From Candidatus Cloacimonadota bacterium (GTDB lineage Bacteria; Cloacimonadota; Cloacimonadia; JGIOTU-2), in assembly GCA_021158425.1 (NCBI GenBank), contig JAGGUR010000033.1:1-10537 (forward strand): 10,537 nucleotides of DNA, written 5' to 3'. Every line of letters starts with the position of its first letter. Within the stretch, counting starts at the first letter, position 1. The position numbers and the translations under genes were made by a program. Below the pieces are notes generated by a model. The model searched no databases and had not been told where the DNA came from. It was given only the letters and a program-made list of their open reading frames with translations. Positions 1 through 5,977 of this stretch are shown in pieces.

Positions 1-976
1 CTCTAATATCATGAAATTTTTTTAGTTTTTCTTCCTGGTCAATATTAACAATTCTATCTGGATTTTGATGTAAATATAATAAATCGCCAAACCATAACAC
101 AAGGAAGTCAAGAATGTCTTTTAATAAGTCTTTATTGCGATTTTGTTTAAAGTTCTCTGAAAAGTTGTAGATTCCTTCCAGGTTTTTATTCAAGATAAAA
201 TCCACGAAATTCAGAGCCATATTCCGGGTTTCTATTTGTTGGTTATGAGCCATAAGAATTGCTTTTGCCATATTTCCGTTTGAAATCCTCGCGATGATTT
301 CTGATTGCATATTTTCTATATTATACTTTTCTTTTAGGTGCTGTTTAATAATTTCTGTTGTAACAGCATTGAACCTTATTTTCTGGCATCTTGAAACAAT
401 GGTTGGCAAAAGTGCTGAAAGTTTTGTAGTAGTTAGAATGATGATAGCATATAATGGTGGCTCTTCAAGAGTTTTCAAAAAAGCATTTGCTGCAGACCTG
501 GTCATCTTGTCTGCTTCTGCGATAATAATAATGCGATATTTCCCTTCACCGGGTTTAAAATAAATTTTCCGTTCCAAATTCCGAATGGTATCAATCTGAA
601 TGGAAGTAGCTTTTGAAAATTGATAACGGGAGTATGGCGTGGATTTCAATTGTTCAATAAAATTCTGAACCTGGATTTGCTCTTTTTCTTTTTTATATCC
701 ACCTTCGGCAGATGTTTCAAATTTCGGAGTTGGGAAAACAAAATTTACATCAGGATGTGAAAAGTGGTCAATTTTGCGACAGGATGGACAGTTATCGCAA
801 GAATCATAATTTTTTTGATTAGGGCAGTTCACAACCTTTGCAAACTCAAAAGCAGTGGTTAGTTTACCGACACCTTCTGGTCCATAGAAAAGATAGCTCT
901 GTGTGACTTTTCCTGCTGACATAATATTCTTCAGAATATTTATTGCCTGTTCTTGACCTTTAATGTTAGAGAGCAT
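1..976 (-). CDS. holB: DNA polymerase III subunit delta' (3' end of gene beyond window)
   Basis: This is a clamp-loader subunit of the replicative polymerase, an AAA+ protein that helps load the sliding clamp in the cytoplasm. About 325 codons are visible; the gene runs off the left edge, so its C-terminus is missing. Visible motifs are a P-loop region GPEGVGKLT (residues 32-40), a four-cysteine zinc module (C51, C60, C63, C66), NAFLKTLEEPP, and the sensor-type SRC motif (S195-C197). The P-loop has Leu where Thr/Ser normally follows Lys, which fits delta' (often ATPase-dead) better than the gamma/tau subunit DnaX, whose GKTT is intact. The ATG at 976 has no clear Shine-Dalgarno and lies only 14 bases after the repeat at 991-1052. 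It is the last visible gene of the minus-strand cluster, 65 bases after the acetyltransferase stop, and that gap is mostly repeat. Confidence 0.93.
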   Translation of the reverse strand, partial: MLSNIKGQEQAINILKNIMSAGKVTQSYLFYGPEGVGKLTTAFEFAKVVNCPNQKNYDSCDNCPSCRKIDHFSHPDVNFVFPTPKFETSAEGGYKKEKEQIQVQNFIEQLKSTPYSRYQFSKATSIQIDTIRNLERKIYFKPGEGKYRIIIIAEADKMTRSAANAFLKTLEEPPLYAIIILTTTKLSALLPTIVSRCQKIRFNAVTTEIIKQHLKEKYNIENMQSEIIARISNGNMAKAILMAHNQQIETRNMALNFVDFILNKNLEGIYNFSENFKQNRNKDLLKDILDFLVLWFGDLLYLHQNPDRIVNIDQEEKLKKFHDIR

Positions 977-990
977 ATTTTAATTTTATT

Positions 991-1052
991 CGGAGTGTGC
1001 TGTTATGCTGAAAGTTCGTCCCGATTAAATCGGGACTCGTTTCAGCACTCCA
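991..1052. repeat. BIME-like element copy 1 (half element, one hairpin)
   Basis: This is the shortest of four related copies. It keeps the outer ends CGGAGTG and GCACTCC and one complete hairpin: GCTGAAA, then GTTC, then the perfect stem GTCCCGAT/ATCGGGAC, then TCG, then TTTCAGC. The first hairpin seen in other copies is deleted, leaving CGGAGTG joined to a linker like TGCTGTTAT. Read on the minus strand, the element contributes the last codons and TGA stop of the acetyltransferase gene and fills almost the whole gap before holB. There is no T-tract after the hairpin, so it does not look like a classical terminator. Confidence 0.88.
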
Positions 1053-1608
1053 ATAACTGTTTAATATATATACTTTTAAATTCATCAGCTAAAATATCCA
1101 TATAAAATATATCATATTTTTTGCCACCAATTATTTTAGCCTGTCTTCTTTTACCTATTGTCTTAAATCCAATTTTTTCATAGGATTTAATTGCTCTTTT
1201 ATTGAAACTGTATACTTCAAGCATTATGCTGTTCAAATTAAGGATATTAAAGCCATAGTCTAATATCAATTTTGTTGCTTCAGTTCCATAACCTTTGTTC
1301 CAATATCTTTTGTCTCCAATGAAAATACCGAATTCAGCCCTTTTATTTGGATGATTAATACTAAAAAGACTACAGTTACCTATCAAATTATCTGTTTTTT
1401 TATCTATGATTCCAAATACTTGTGCTCGGGTTTTGCTCATATCTTCTAATATTTCTTTTTCCTTTTGTAGAGTAATTTGCTCTCGTGAGAGACTCAAGTA
1501 TTTGCTAACTTCAAGGTCGTTAAGCCATTCTGTATACTTTTCTGCATCTTCAATATTGATAGGAGATAGATAACATTTATTTCCAATAAGTTTTTTGAAG
1601 TATTTCAT
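1042..1608 (-). CDS. GNAT-family N-acetyltransferase, RimJ/RimL/SpeG-like
   Basis: This 188-residue protein is likely a cytoplasmic acetyl-CoA-dependent acetyltransferase; the acceptor (ribosomal protein, polyamine, antibiotic or other) cannot be told from sequence. The N-terminus (LIGNKCYLSPINIEDAEKY) is the usual start of the RimJ/RimL-like branch. The acetyl-CoA pyrophosphate-binding motif A is RYWNKGYGTEA, followed by LILDYGFNILNLNSIMLEV and then NKRAIKSYEKIGFKTIG, the classic GNAT motif B helix and strand. The length is typical. The start at 1608 has an AGAAGG Shine-Dalgarno about six bases upstream, and only 17 bases separate it from the glnS stop, so the two are probably co-transcribed and perhaps coupled. 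The final residues (LEC) and the TGA stop lie inside repeat copy 1, after the conserved domain has ended. Confidence 0.9.
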   Translation of the reverse strand: MKYFKKLIGNKCYLSPINIEDAEKYTEWLNDLEVSKYLSLSREQITLQKEKEILEDMSKTRAQVFGIIDKKTDNLIGNCSLFSINHPNKRAEFGIFIGDKRYWNKGYGTEATKLILDYGFNILNLNSIMLEVYSFNKRAIKSYEKIGFKTIGKRRQAKIIGGKKYDIFYMDILADEFKSIYIKQLLEC

Positions 1609-1625
1609 TTCTGCCTTCTTAATTA

Positions 1626-3437
1626 TTACATACTTTCATCGGAGTGCGAAAACGCGTCACGACAAGTCGGGGCAAACTTTTCGCCTGTGCTGTTCTGCTG
1701 AAAGTTCGTCGCTTCGTTCCTCATTTCAGCACTCCAATCCTTGTTTATTTTTTTTTCTTCTGCCGCCTTCTGAATCTTTGCCCAGGGGTCCCGCAAAGTA
1801 ACTGTCCGATTAAATACAAGCATTTTGTCAGAAGAATCAGGGTCCACACAGAAATAGCCTTTTCTTTCAAACTGGTATCTATTTCCTATACTTGCATTCT
1901 TCAGACTTGGTTCCAATTTACATTCAGTTAAAATTTCCAGTGATTTTGGATTCAGATAATTTTTAAAATCATCTTTTTTAGATAGGGGATTTTCTACTGT
2001 AAAAAGTCTATCATAAAGACGGACTTCGGCATTAACAGAATGAGCGGCAGAAACCCAGTGTAAAGTTGCTTTCACTTTCCGTCCATCAGGCGAATCACCG
2101 CCACGAGTTTTAGGGTCGTATGTGCAATGCAATTCAGTCACCTTACCTGTATTTTTATCCTTAACAACTTTTACGCATTTGATAAAATATGCATATCGTA
2201 GCCTTACTTCCCGTCCAGGAGCCAGACGATAAAACTTTTTTGGAGGTTCTTCGCGGAAATCATCTTGTTCAATATATAACACCCGTGAAAATGGGACCTT
2301 CCGTATTCCCATACTTGGGTCTTCTGGATTGTTCACAGCATCCAATTCTTCAACTCTGTTTTGCGGATAATTATCTATTATAACTTTAAGAGGACGGAGA
2401 ACAGCCATCACTCGTGGAGCTCGTTTATTCAAATCTTCACGAATGCAATACTCAAGTAGAGCCAAATCAACTATACTTTCGCTTTTCGCCACTCCAATGC
2501 GTTCACAAAAATTTCTGATTGATTCAGGTGTATAGCCTCGCCTTCTCAAACCTGATATAGTTGGCATTCGTGGGTCATCCCATCCTTTGACATAACCACC
2601 TTCAACCAATTCCAGAAGTTTTCTCTTACTCATTATAGTATAACGGAGATTAAGGCGAGCGAACTCAATCTGTTGAGGATGATAAACTCGTAATTCATCA
2701 AGAAACCAGTCATATATTTCGCGGTTATTTTCAAATTCCAGAGTACAAAATGAGTGAGTAATTCTTTCTATAGAATCTTCAAGGCAATGAGCAAAATCAT
2801 ACATTGGATAGATACACCATTTATCACCCGTTCTGTGATGATGAGCATGCCGAATACGATAGATAAGAGGGTCTCGCATCTTCATATTTGGTGATGCCAT
2901 ATCAATCTTTGCCCGTAATACATAAGCACCGTCCTCAAACTCGCCTTTACGCATTCTTTCAAACAGGTCCAAATTCTCTTCAATGGAACGATTGCGGTAT
3001 GGACTTTCCTTGCCCGGCTGCTTTACAGTGCCCCGATATTCCCGAATCTCTTGCTCGTTTAGATTGCACACATAAGCTTTGCCTTCTTTAATTAATTGAA
3101 CAGCATATTCATACATTTTATCAAAATAATCAGAAGCATAGTACAATCTATCTCCCCAGTCAAATCCAAGCCAATGAATGTCTTCCTGAATTGCTTTGAT
3201 GTATTCAGGGTTTTCTTTTGTCGGGTTGGTGTCATCAAATCGTAGATTGCAAAGCCCTCCATATTGCTCAGCAATACCGAAATCAATACAGATTGCTTTA
3301 GCATGACCAATATGAAGATAACCGTTTGGTTCTGGCGGAAAACGTGTATGAACTCTGCCATCATATTTATTAGTTTTTAAATCATTTTCAACGATTGTTT
3401 TAAGAAAGTTTGTAGGCGTAGAATCCATGGAGTTCAT
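1626..3437 (-). CDS. glnS: Glutaminyl-tRNA synthetase with repeat-encoded C-terminal tail
   Basis: This class I synthetase attaches glutamine to tRNA-Gln in the cytoplasm. It is 603 residues, against about 554 for the E. coli enzyme. The catalytic Rossmann domain carries [13 protein letters not shown] with HIGH at 42-45, and the second signature MSKRK starts at M269. The anticodon-binding beta-barrel region follows from about 345 to 555 and ends in [15 protein letters not shown], which matches the natural C-terminal end of E. coli GlnRS. After [10 protein letters not shown] the remaining ~36 residues (W568 onward) are translated almost wholly from repeat copy 2, so they are an acquired tail rather than a GlnRS domain. 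The start at 3437 is supported by GGGAG eight bases upstream; M4 is an alternative without its own site. Sampled stretches look richer in G+C than gltX. Bacterial GlnRS is known to be of eukaryotic origin, spread by horizontal transfer. Confidence 0.97.
   Translation of the reverse strand: MNSMDSTPTNFLKTIVENDLKTNKYDGRVHTRFPPEPNGYLHIGHAKAICIDFGIAEQYGGLCNLRFDDTNPTKENPEYIKAIQEDIHWLGFDWGDRLYYASDYFDKMYEYAVQLIKEGKAYVCNLNEQEIREYRGTVKQPGKESPYRNRSIEENLDLFERMRKGEFEDGAYVLRAKIDMASPNMKMRDPLIYRIRHAHHHRTGDKWCIYPMYDFAHCLEDSIERITHSFCTLEFENNREIYDWFLDELRVYHPQQIEFARLNLRYTIMSKRKLLELVEGGYVKGWDDPRMPTISGLRRRGYTPESIRNFCERIGVAKSESIVDLALLEYCIREDLNKRAPRVMAVLRPLKVIIDNYPQNRVEELDAVNNPEDPSMGIRKVPFSRVLYIEQDDFREEPPKKFYRLAPGREVRLRYAYFIKCVKVVKDKNTGKVTELHCTYDPKTRGGDSPDGRKVKATLHWVSAAHSVNAEVRLYDRLFTVENPLSKKDDFKNYLNPKSLEILTECKLEPSLKNASIGNRYQFERKGYFCVDPDSSDKMLVFNRTVTLRDPWAKIQKAAEEKKINKDWSAEMRNEATNFQQNSTGEKFAPTCRDAFSHSDESM
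1640..1736. repeat. BIME-like element copy 2, inside the 3' end of glnS
   Basis: This 97-base copy is bounded by CGGAGTGC and GCACTCC. The first unit is a hairpin with outer stem GCGAAAA/TTTTCGC and an imperfect inner stem around CGACAAGTCG. The linker CTGTGCTGTTCT follows, then the second unit bounded by GCTGAAA and TTTCAGC. In this copy the inner stem of the second unit is decayed (GTCGCTTCGTTCCTC, not self-complementary), suggesting it is older than the copies around the RAYT gene. On the minus strand it is read in frame as GlnRS residues 568 to about 600. The other two frames in that direction hit TGA within the first 20 bases. Confidence 0.88.
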
Positions 3438-3485
3438 ATATACATCTCCCTTTTTATTATATTTTTATTTAAAAACAGTTCCATT

Positions 3486-3627
3486 CGGAGTGCTTGCCTT
3501 CGTTCCGATACATCGGGAGCGAAGCAAGGCAAAAACGAGTCCCGACGGGTCGGGAGGAACTTTTCGCTACTGTTACTATGCTGAAAGTTCGTCTCCCGAT
3601 AAATCGGGAGACTCGTTTCAGCACTCC
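3486..3627. repeat. BIME-like element copy 3 (expanded), 3' side of RAYT gene
   Basis: This is the longest copy, bounded by CGGAGTGC and GCACTCC. Its right-hand 73 bases (3555-3627) are identical to 4247-4319 of copy 4, including the linker TACTGTTACTAT and the hairpin with stem TCTCCCGAT/ATCGGGAGA. The left unit has inner stem TCCCGAC/GTCGGGA between CGAG and GGAAC. An additional imperfect hairpin (about 3492-3530: TTGCCTTCG, TTCCGAT, then ATCGGGA, CGAAGCAAGG) has been inserted next to the left end, giving three hairpins instead of two. The element ends 15 bases past the RAYT stop and begins about 48 bases upstream of the glnS start, so it sits in the leader of glnS if the cluster is one transcript. 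Confidence 0.9.
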
Positions 3628-3642
3628 TGCTATTATATTTTA

Positions 3643-4182
3643 CTAAAAATCATCCTCATCTCCTAACTCCAGATTGCGATAATCATATAAGGCAAATTGC
3701 ATTTGAAGTTCTTCTATTCCTTCTTTTTCCAATCTAATGTGGAAACTTGACCATTTATAATTTGAAATCTCTTTAACATACTTATGCTTTACCGGATTAT
3801 ACAAAATGTAGTTTAATCTTCTAAAATAATCTTTTTTGTTCCTCATACAAGTATCCCAATAATTATACCAGAGAGGTTTTACCTTAAATCCATTTATTTG
3901 GTTTATCTCAGTTGCACTTTTACGATGTATCTGTTGAATCAATTTTGGTAAGTCCATTCCCTTGCAACTCTTTGTCATTAAGTGATAATGGTTATCTAAT
4001 ATTACCCAATCTACCAATTTCCAATTTAACTTACCTATCCAATAATTTATCGCATTTAACAGACTTCCTTTTGCCTTATCATTTGCCAGCAGTTTTCTTT
4101 TCTTATAAACTGCACCTGTTATCATATAAAAGGTATCATTTAATAAAAGATGTGCTGGTGTATGTTGATATATTTTTAGCAT
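3643..4182 (-). CDS. REP-associated tyrosine transposase (RAYT, Y1/HUH, IS200-like)
   Basis: This 179-residue protein is a predicted single-stranded DNA nuclease of the Y1 HUH family, expected to cut and join DNA at REP hairpins. The metal-binding HUH motif is H65-Y66-H67 in VDWVILDNHYHLM. The catalytic tyrosine is probably Y125 in NYILYNPVKHKYV, which matches the YI..NPVKHG.V pattern of known RAYTs. The following YKWSSFHIRLEKEG matches the W..SSFH....G C-terminal signature of the RAYT branch, which true IS200 TnpA lacks. All key residues are present, so it looks intact. No Shine-Dalgarno is visible upstream of the ATG at 4182 (the leader is nearly all A/T), suggesting weak translation. Flanking repeats on both sides give strong contextual support. 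It has no tnpB partner. Confidence 0.9.
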   Translation of the reverse strand: MLKIYQHTPAHLLLNDTFYMITGAVYKKRKLLANDKAKGSLLNAINYWIGKLNWKLVDWVILDNHYHLMTKSCKGMDLPKLIQQIHRKSATEINQINGFKVKPLWYNYWDTCMRNKKDYFRRLNYILYNPVKHKYVKEISNYKWSSFHIRLEKEGIEELQMQFALYDYRNLELGDEDDF

Positions 4183-4213
4183 AATATTTTTTTATATAAT
4201 CAAAAAGTTATCT

Positions 4214-4320
4214 CGGAGTGCGAAAACGAGTTGCGATGAAATCGCAAGGAACTTTTCGCTACTGTTACTATGCTGAAAGTTCGTCTCCCGATAAATCGGG
4301 AGACTCGTTTCAGCACTCCG
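4214..4320. repeat. BIME-like element copy 4 (cleanest copy), between gltX and RAYT
   Basis: This 107-base copy is the best reference. Its outer ends CGGAGTGC and GCACTCCG are perfect inverted repeats. Unit A is GCGAAAA, CGAG, the stem TTGCGAT/ATCGCAA with a GAA loop, GGAAC, TTTTCGC. The linker is TACTGTTACTAT. Unit B is GCTGAAA, GTTC, the stem GTCTCCCGAT/ATCGGGAGAC, TCG, TTTCAGC. Units A and B are inverted versions of one another (GTTC on one side and CGAG on the other side of the inner stem), each preceded at its foot by GGAG on its own strand. The element ends three bases before the last base of the gltX stop codon. Confidence 0.92.
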
Positions 4321-4323
4321 TGT

Positions 4324-5772
4324 TTACTTATTAATAAGTTTCTCCAATCTTTTCACTGTTTCTTCTCTTCCAAGAATTTCTATGATTGTAGGTAATTCAG
4401 GTCCCGTACAACTTCCAAACAATGCAAGCCGAAGAGGAAAATATAATTCTTTTCCTTTCACTCCTAAGTCTTCCATTGTTTTTTTTATTAGCAAGTTTAT
4501 TTCATCCTCAGACCAATTCTCTTGTTTTTTCAGTTTTTTAATCCAGTAAGAATAAATTCTCTGGGAATTTTCTTCAGCAATTATAGCTCTATATTCTTCA
4601 GTAAATTCCAAATCAAAATAAAATTTTTTAGCAAATTCTACAAGTTGGGATAGGGTAGGAACACGTTTACGAGATATGTCAATAACTTTTAAATATTTTT
4701 CATTATCATTTATGTTAATTCCAGCTTTTTCAAAAAATGGTTTTGCTTTTTCACCAACATATTTGATATCCATGCTGCGAAGATAGTGTCCATTCATCCA
4801 ATTTAATTTTTCTATATCAAATACTGCTCCCGACTTGTTAATTCTTCTTAGAGAAAAATTTTTTTCTAATTCTTTTAAGGAATAAATCTCTTTATCGTCA
4901 GCAGAATGCCAGCCAAGCAAAGCAATAAAGTTAATTAAAGCTTCTGGCAGATAGCCTTTTTCAAGATAACTTTCTACAGCCACATCTCCCTGCCGCTTAC
5001 TCAATTTACTTCTATCTGGATTTAGCAAGAGAGGAAGATGAACAAATTTTGGCACTTCCCAACCAAAAGATTTATACAGAAAAATATGTTTGGGTACACT
5101 GGAAAGCCATTCCTCTCCGCGAATTATGTGTGTAATTTTCATCAGATGGTCATCAACGACATTTGCAAGATGATAAGTAGGGAATCCATCTGACTTAATC
5201 AATATCTGGTCATCAACAAGTGAATTATCCACTTCAACCCGACCATGAATTTTATCATAGAAGACAGTAGTCCCCTTTTTTGGAAATTTTAATCTGATTA
5301 CATATGGAATTTTTTTCTTCAGTTTTTCTTTAACTTCCTCTGTGGAAAGGTTTCTACATTTTCCATCATAAACTGGATTAAGCTTTCTTTTTCGCTGCTC
5401 TTCACGAAGTTTTTTCAAGCGTTCTTCTGAACAAAAACAGTAATAAGCATTGCCGGAATTCAGTAGTATTTGAGCATACTTTTTGTAAATATTTATCCGT
5501 TTAGATTGAACATAAGGACTGTAAGAACCCTCAATATCCGGACCTTCATCATAAGCAAGTCCGATTGCTTTTAAGGTGGATATCAGTTTTTCCAATGCAC
5601 CAGGGATATATCTTTTGCGGTCAGTATCCTCAATGCGAAGAATAAATTTTCCGTTATTTTTTCTTGCAAAAAGATAATTAAAAAGTGCTGTTCTTAGTCC
5701 GCCAACATGTAGAAACCCTGTTGGACTGGGTGCGAAGCGAACTCTGACTTCTTTATCACTTTTATAATTCAT
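4324..5772 (-). CDS. gltX: Glutamyl-tRNA synthetase
   Basis: This cytoplasmic class I synthetase charges tRNA-Glu with glutamate. It has 482 residues, normal for the bacterial family. The catalytic domain starts RFAPSPTGFLHVGG, with the HIGH-like motif HVGG at 22-25; RIEDTDRKR follows. The second signature is KLSKR at 256-260 followed by QGD, and the helical anticodon-binding domain ends at FGSCTGPELPTIIEILG before the C-terminal RLEKLINK. Because a separate GlnRS is encoded next door, it is likely a discriminating enzyme, but this cannot be decided from sequence here. The ATG at 5772 is preceded by an A/T-rich leader with only a weak ribosome-binding site. It is the first gene of the minus-strand cluster, and repeat copy 4 lies immediately after its stop. 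Confidence 0.97.
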   Translation of the reverse strand: MNYKSDKEVRVRFAPSPTGFLHVGGLRTALFNYLFARKNNGKFILRIEDTDRKRYIPGALEKLISTLKAIGLAYDEGPDIEGSYSPYVQSKRINIYKKYAQILLNSGNAYYCFCSEERLKKLREEQRKRKLNPVYDGKCRNLSTEEVKEKLKKKIPYVIRLKFPKKGTTVFYDKIHGRVEVDNSLVDDQILIKSDGFPTYHLANVVDDHLMKITHIIRGEEWLSSVPKHIFLYKSFGWEVPKFVHLPLLLNPDRSKLSKRQGDVAVESYLEKGYLPEALINFIALLGWHSADDKEIYSLKELEKNFSLRRINKSGAVFDIEKLNWMNGHYLRSMDIKYVGEKAKPFFEKAGININDNEKYLKVIDISRKRVPTLSQLVEFAKKFYFDLEFTEEYRAIIAEENSQRIYSYWIKKLKKQENWSEDEINLLIKKTMEDLGVKGKELYFPLRLALFGSCTGPELPTIIEILGREETVKRLEKLINK

Positions 5773-5810
5773 TATTTTATCTATTTAAAACCCTTTTAAA
5801 AATTTTTATA

Positions 5811-5838
5811 TTCATAATTTTTGGGTATTATTTGTCAA
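5811..5838 (-). promoter_or_regulatory. Candidate sigma70-type promoter for the gltX cluster
   Basis: On the minus strand there is a perfect TTGACA (5838-5833), a 16-base spacer, then TATGAA (5816-5811), a four-of-six match to TATAAT. This places a transcript start roughly 30 bases upstream of the gltX ATG. The surrounding sequence is very A/T-rich, so chance -10 matches are common; the intact -35 and the position just upstream of gltX are the real support. Confidence 0.45.
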
Positions 5839-5859
5839 GTTAGATTAATTATAAATAAT
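5832..5859 (+). promoter_or_regulatory. Weak candidate promoter for the C25 protease gene
   Basis: On the plus strand TTGTCA (5832-5837) is followed after 16 bases by AATAAT (5854-5859), each a five-of-six match to consensus. Its -35 box overlaps the -35 of the opposing gltX candidate. It would leave a leader of about 110 bases. A/T-rich context makes this a low-confidence call. The rest of the 205-base intergenic region shows only A/T runs. Confidence 0.28.
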
Positions 5860-5977
5860 TTTTTCTCCCCAATTTTTCAAAAAATAATAAATTTTATTCA
5901 AAATAATTTGACTAAAAAATATTACAACATTTTTTTGGTATTAAATAAATAAGGTTTATTTTGAAAGGCGGAATATT

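Larger units (their letters stand above)
3486..4320. mobile_element. REP-RAYT cassette: Y1/HUH transposase gene flanked by two BIME-like elements
   Basis: The unit consists of repeat copy 3, a 15-base gap, the RAYT gene, a 31-base gap and repeat copy 4, about 835 bases in all, with nothing else in it. The two flanking repeats lie in the same orientation and share 73 identical bases. RAYT proteins are known to be single-copy transposase relatives that accompany REP/BIME palindromes and recognise a GTAG or GGAG tetranucleotide at the hairpin foot; GGAG is what both ends show here. The cassette separates gltX and glnS, with copy 4 ending three bases before the gltX stop codon. No obvious target-site duplication is seen. 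Whether the whole unit moves, or only the repeats do, cannot be told from one locus. Confidence 0.8.

Noticed and set aside
294..563. Plus-strand open frame inside holB
   Set aside because: It is antisense to a well-supported gene, has no recognisable domain and no ribosome-binding site.
1..976. dnaX (gamma/tau) instead of holB
   Set aside because: The P-loop reads GKLT rather than GKTT, and the sequence after the AAA+ core shows no tau-like region in the visible part.
991..1052. Repeat hairpins as Rho-independent terminators
   Set aside because: The stems are strong, but no T-run follows on either strand in any copy, and all copies contain an interior-loop design not typical of terminators.
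3427..3666. Plus-strand open frame across the glnS leader and repeat copy 3
   Set aside because: It exists only because the repeat has few stops; no ribosome-binding site and no family resemblance.
3643..4182. Ordinary IS200/IS605 insertion sequence
   Set aside because: The protein has the RAYT-type YI..NPVKH and SSFH motifs, there is no tnpB, and the flanks are BIME-like repeats rather than IS200 subterminal hairpins.
3912..4184. Plus-strand open frame inside the RAYT gene
   Set aside because: It is the complement of a protein with clear catalytic motifs; its composition is that of an antisense reading.
991..4320. CRISPR array
   Set aside because: The four repeats are hundreds of bases apart, of unequal length, and separated by genes.
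5908..5944. TTGACT with TATTAA as the protease promoter
   Set aside because: The spacing is about 25 bases, too long for a sigma70-type promoter, and the sequence at normal spacing is only T.
5773..5977. T-box leader for gltX
   Set aside because: No T-box sequence, specifier stem or terminator hairpin is seen; the region is almost only A/T runs.
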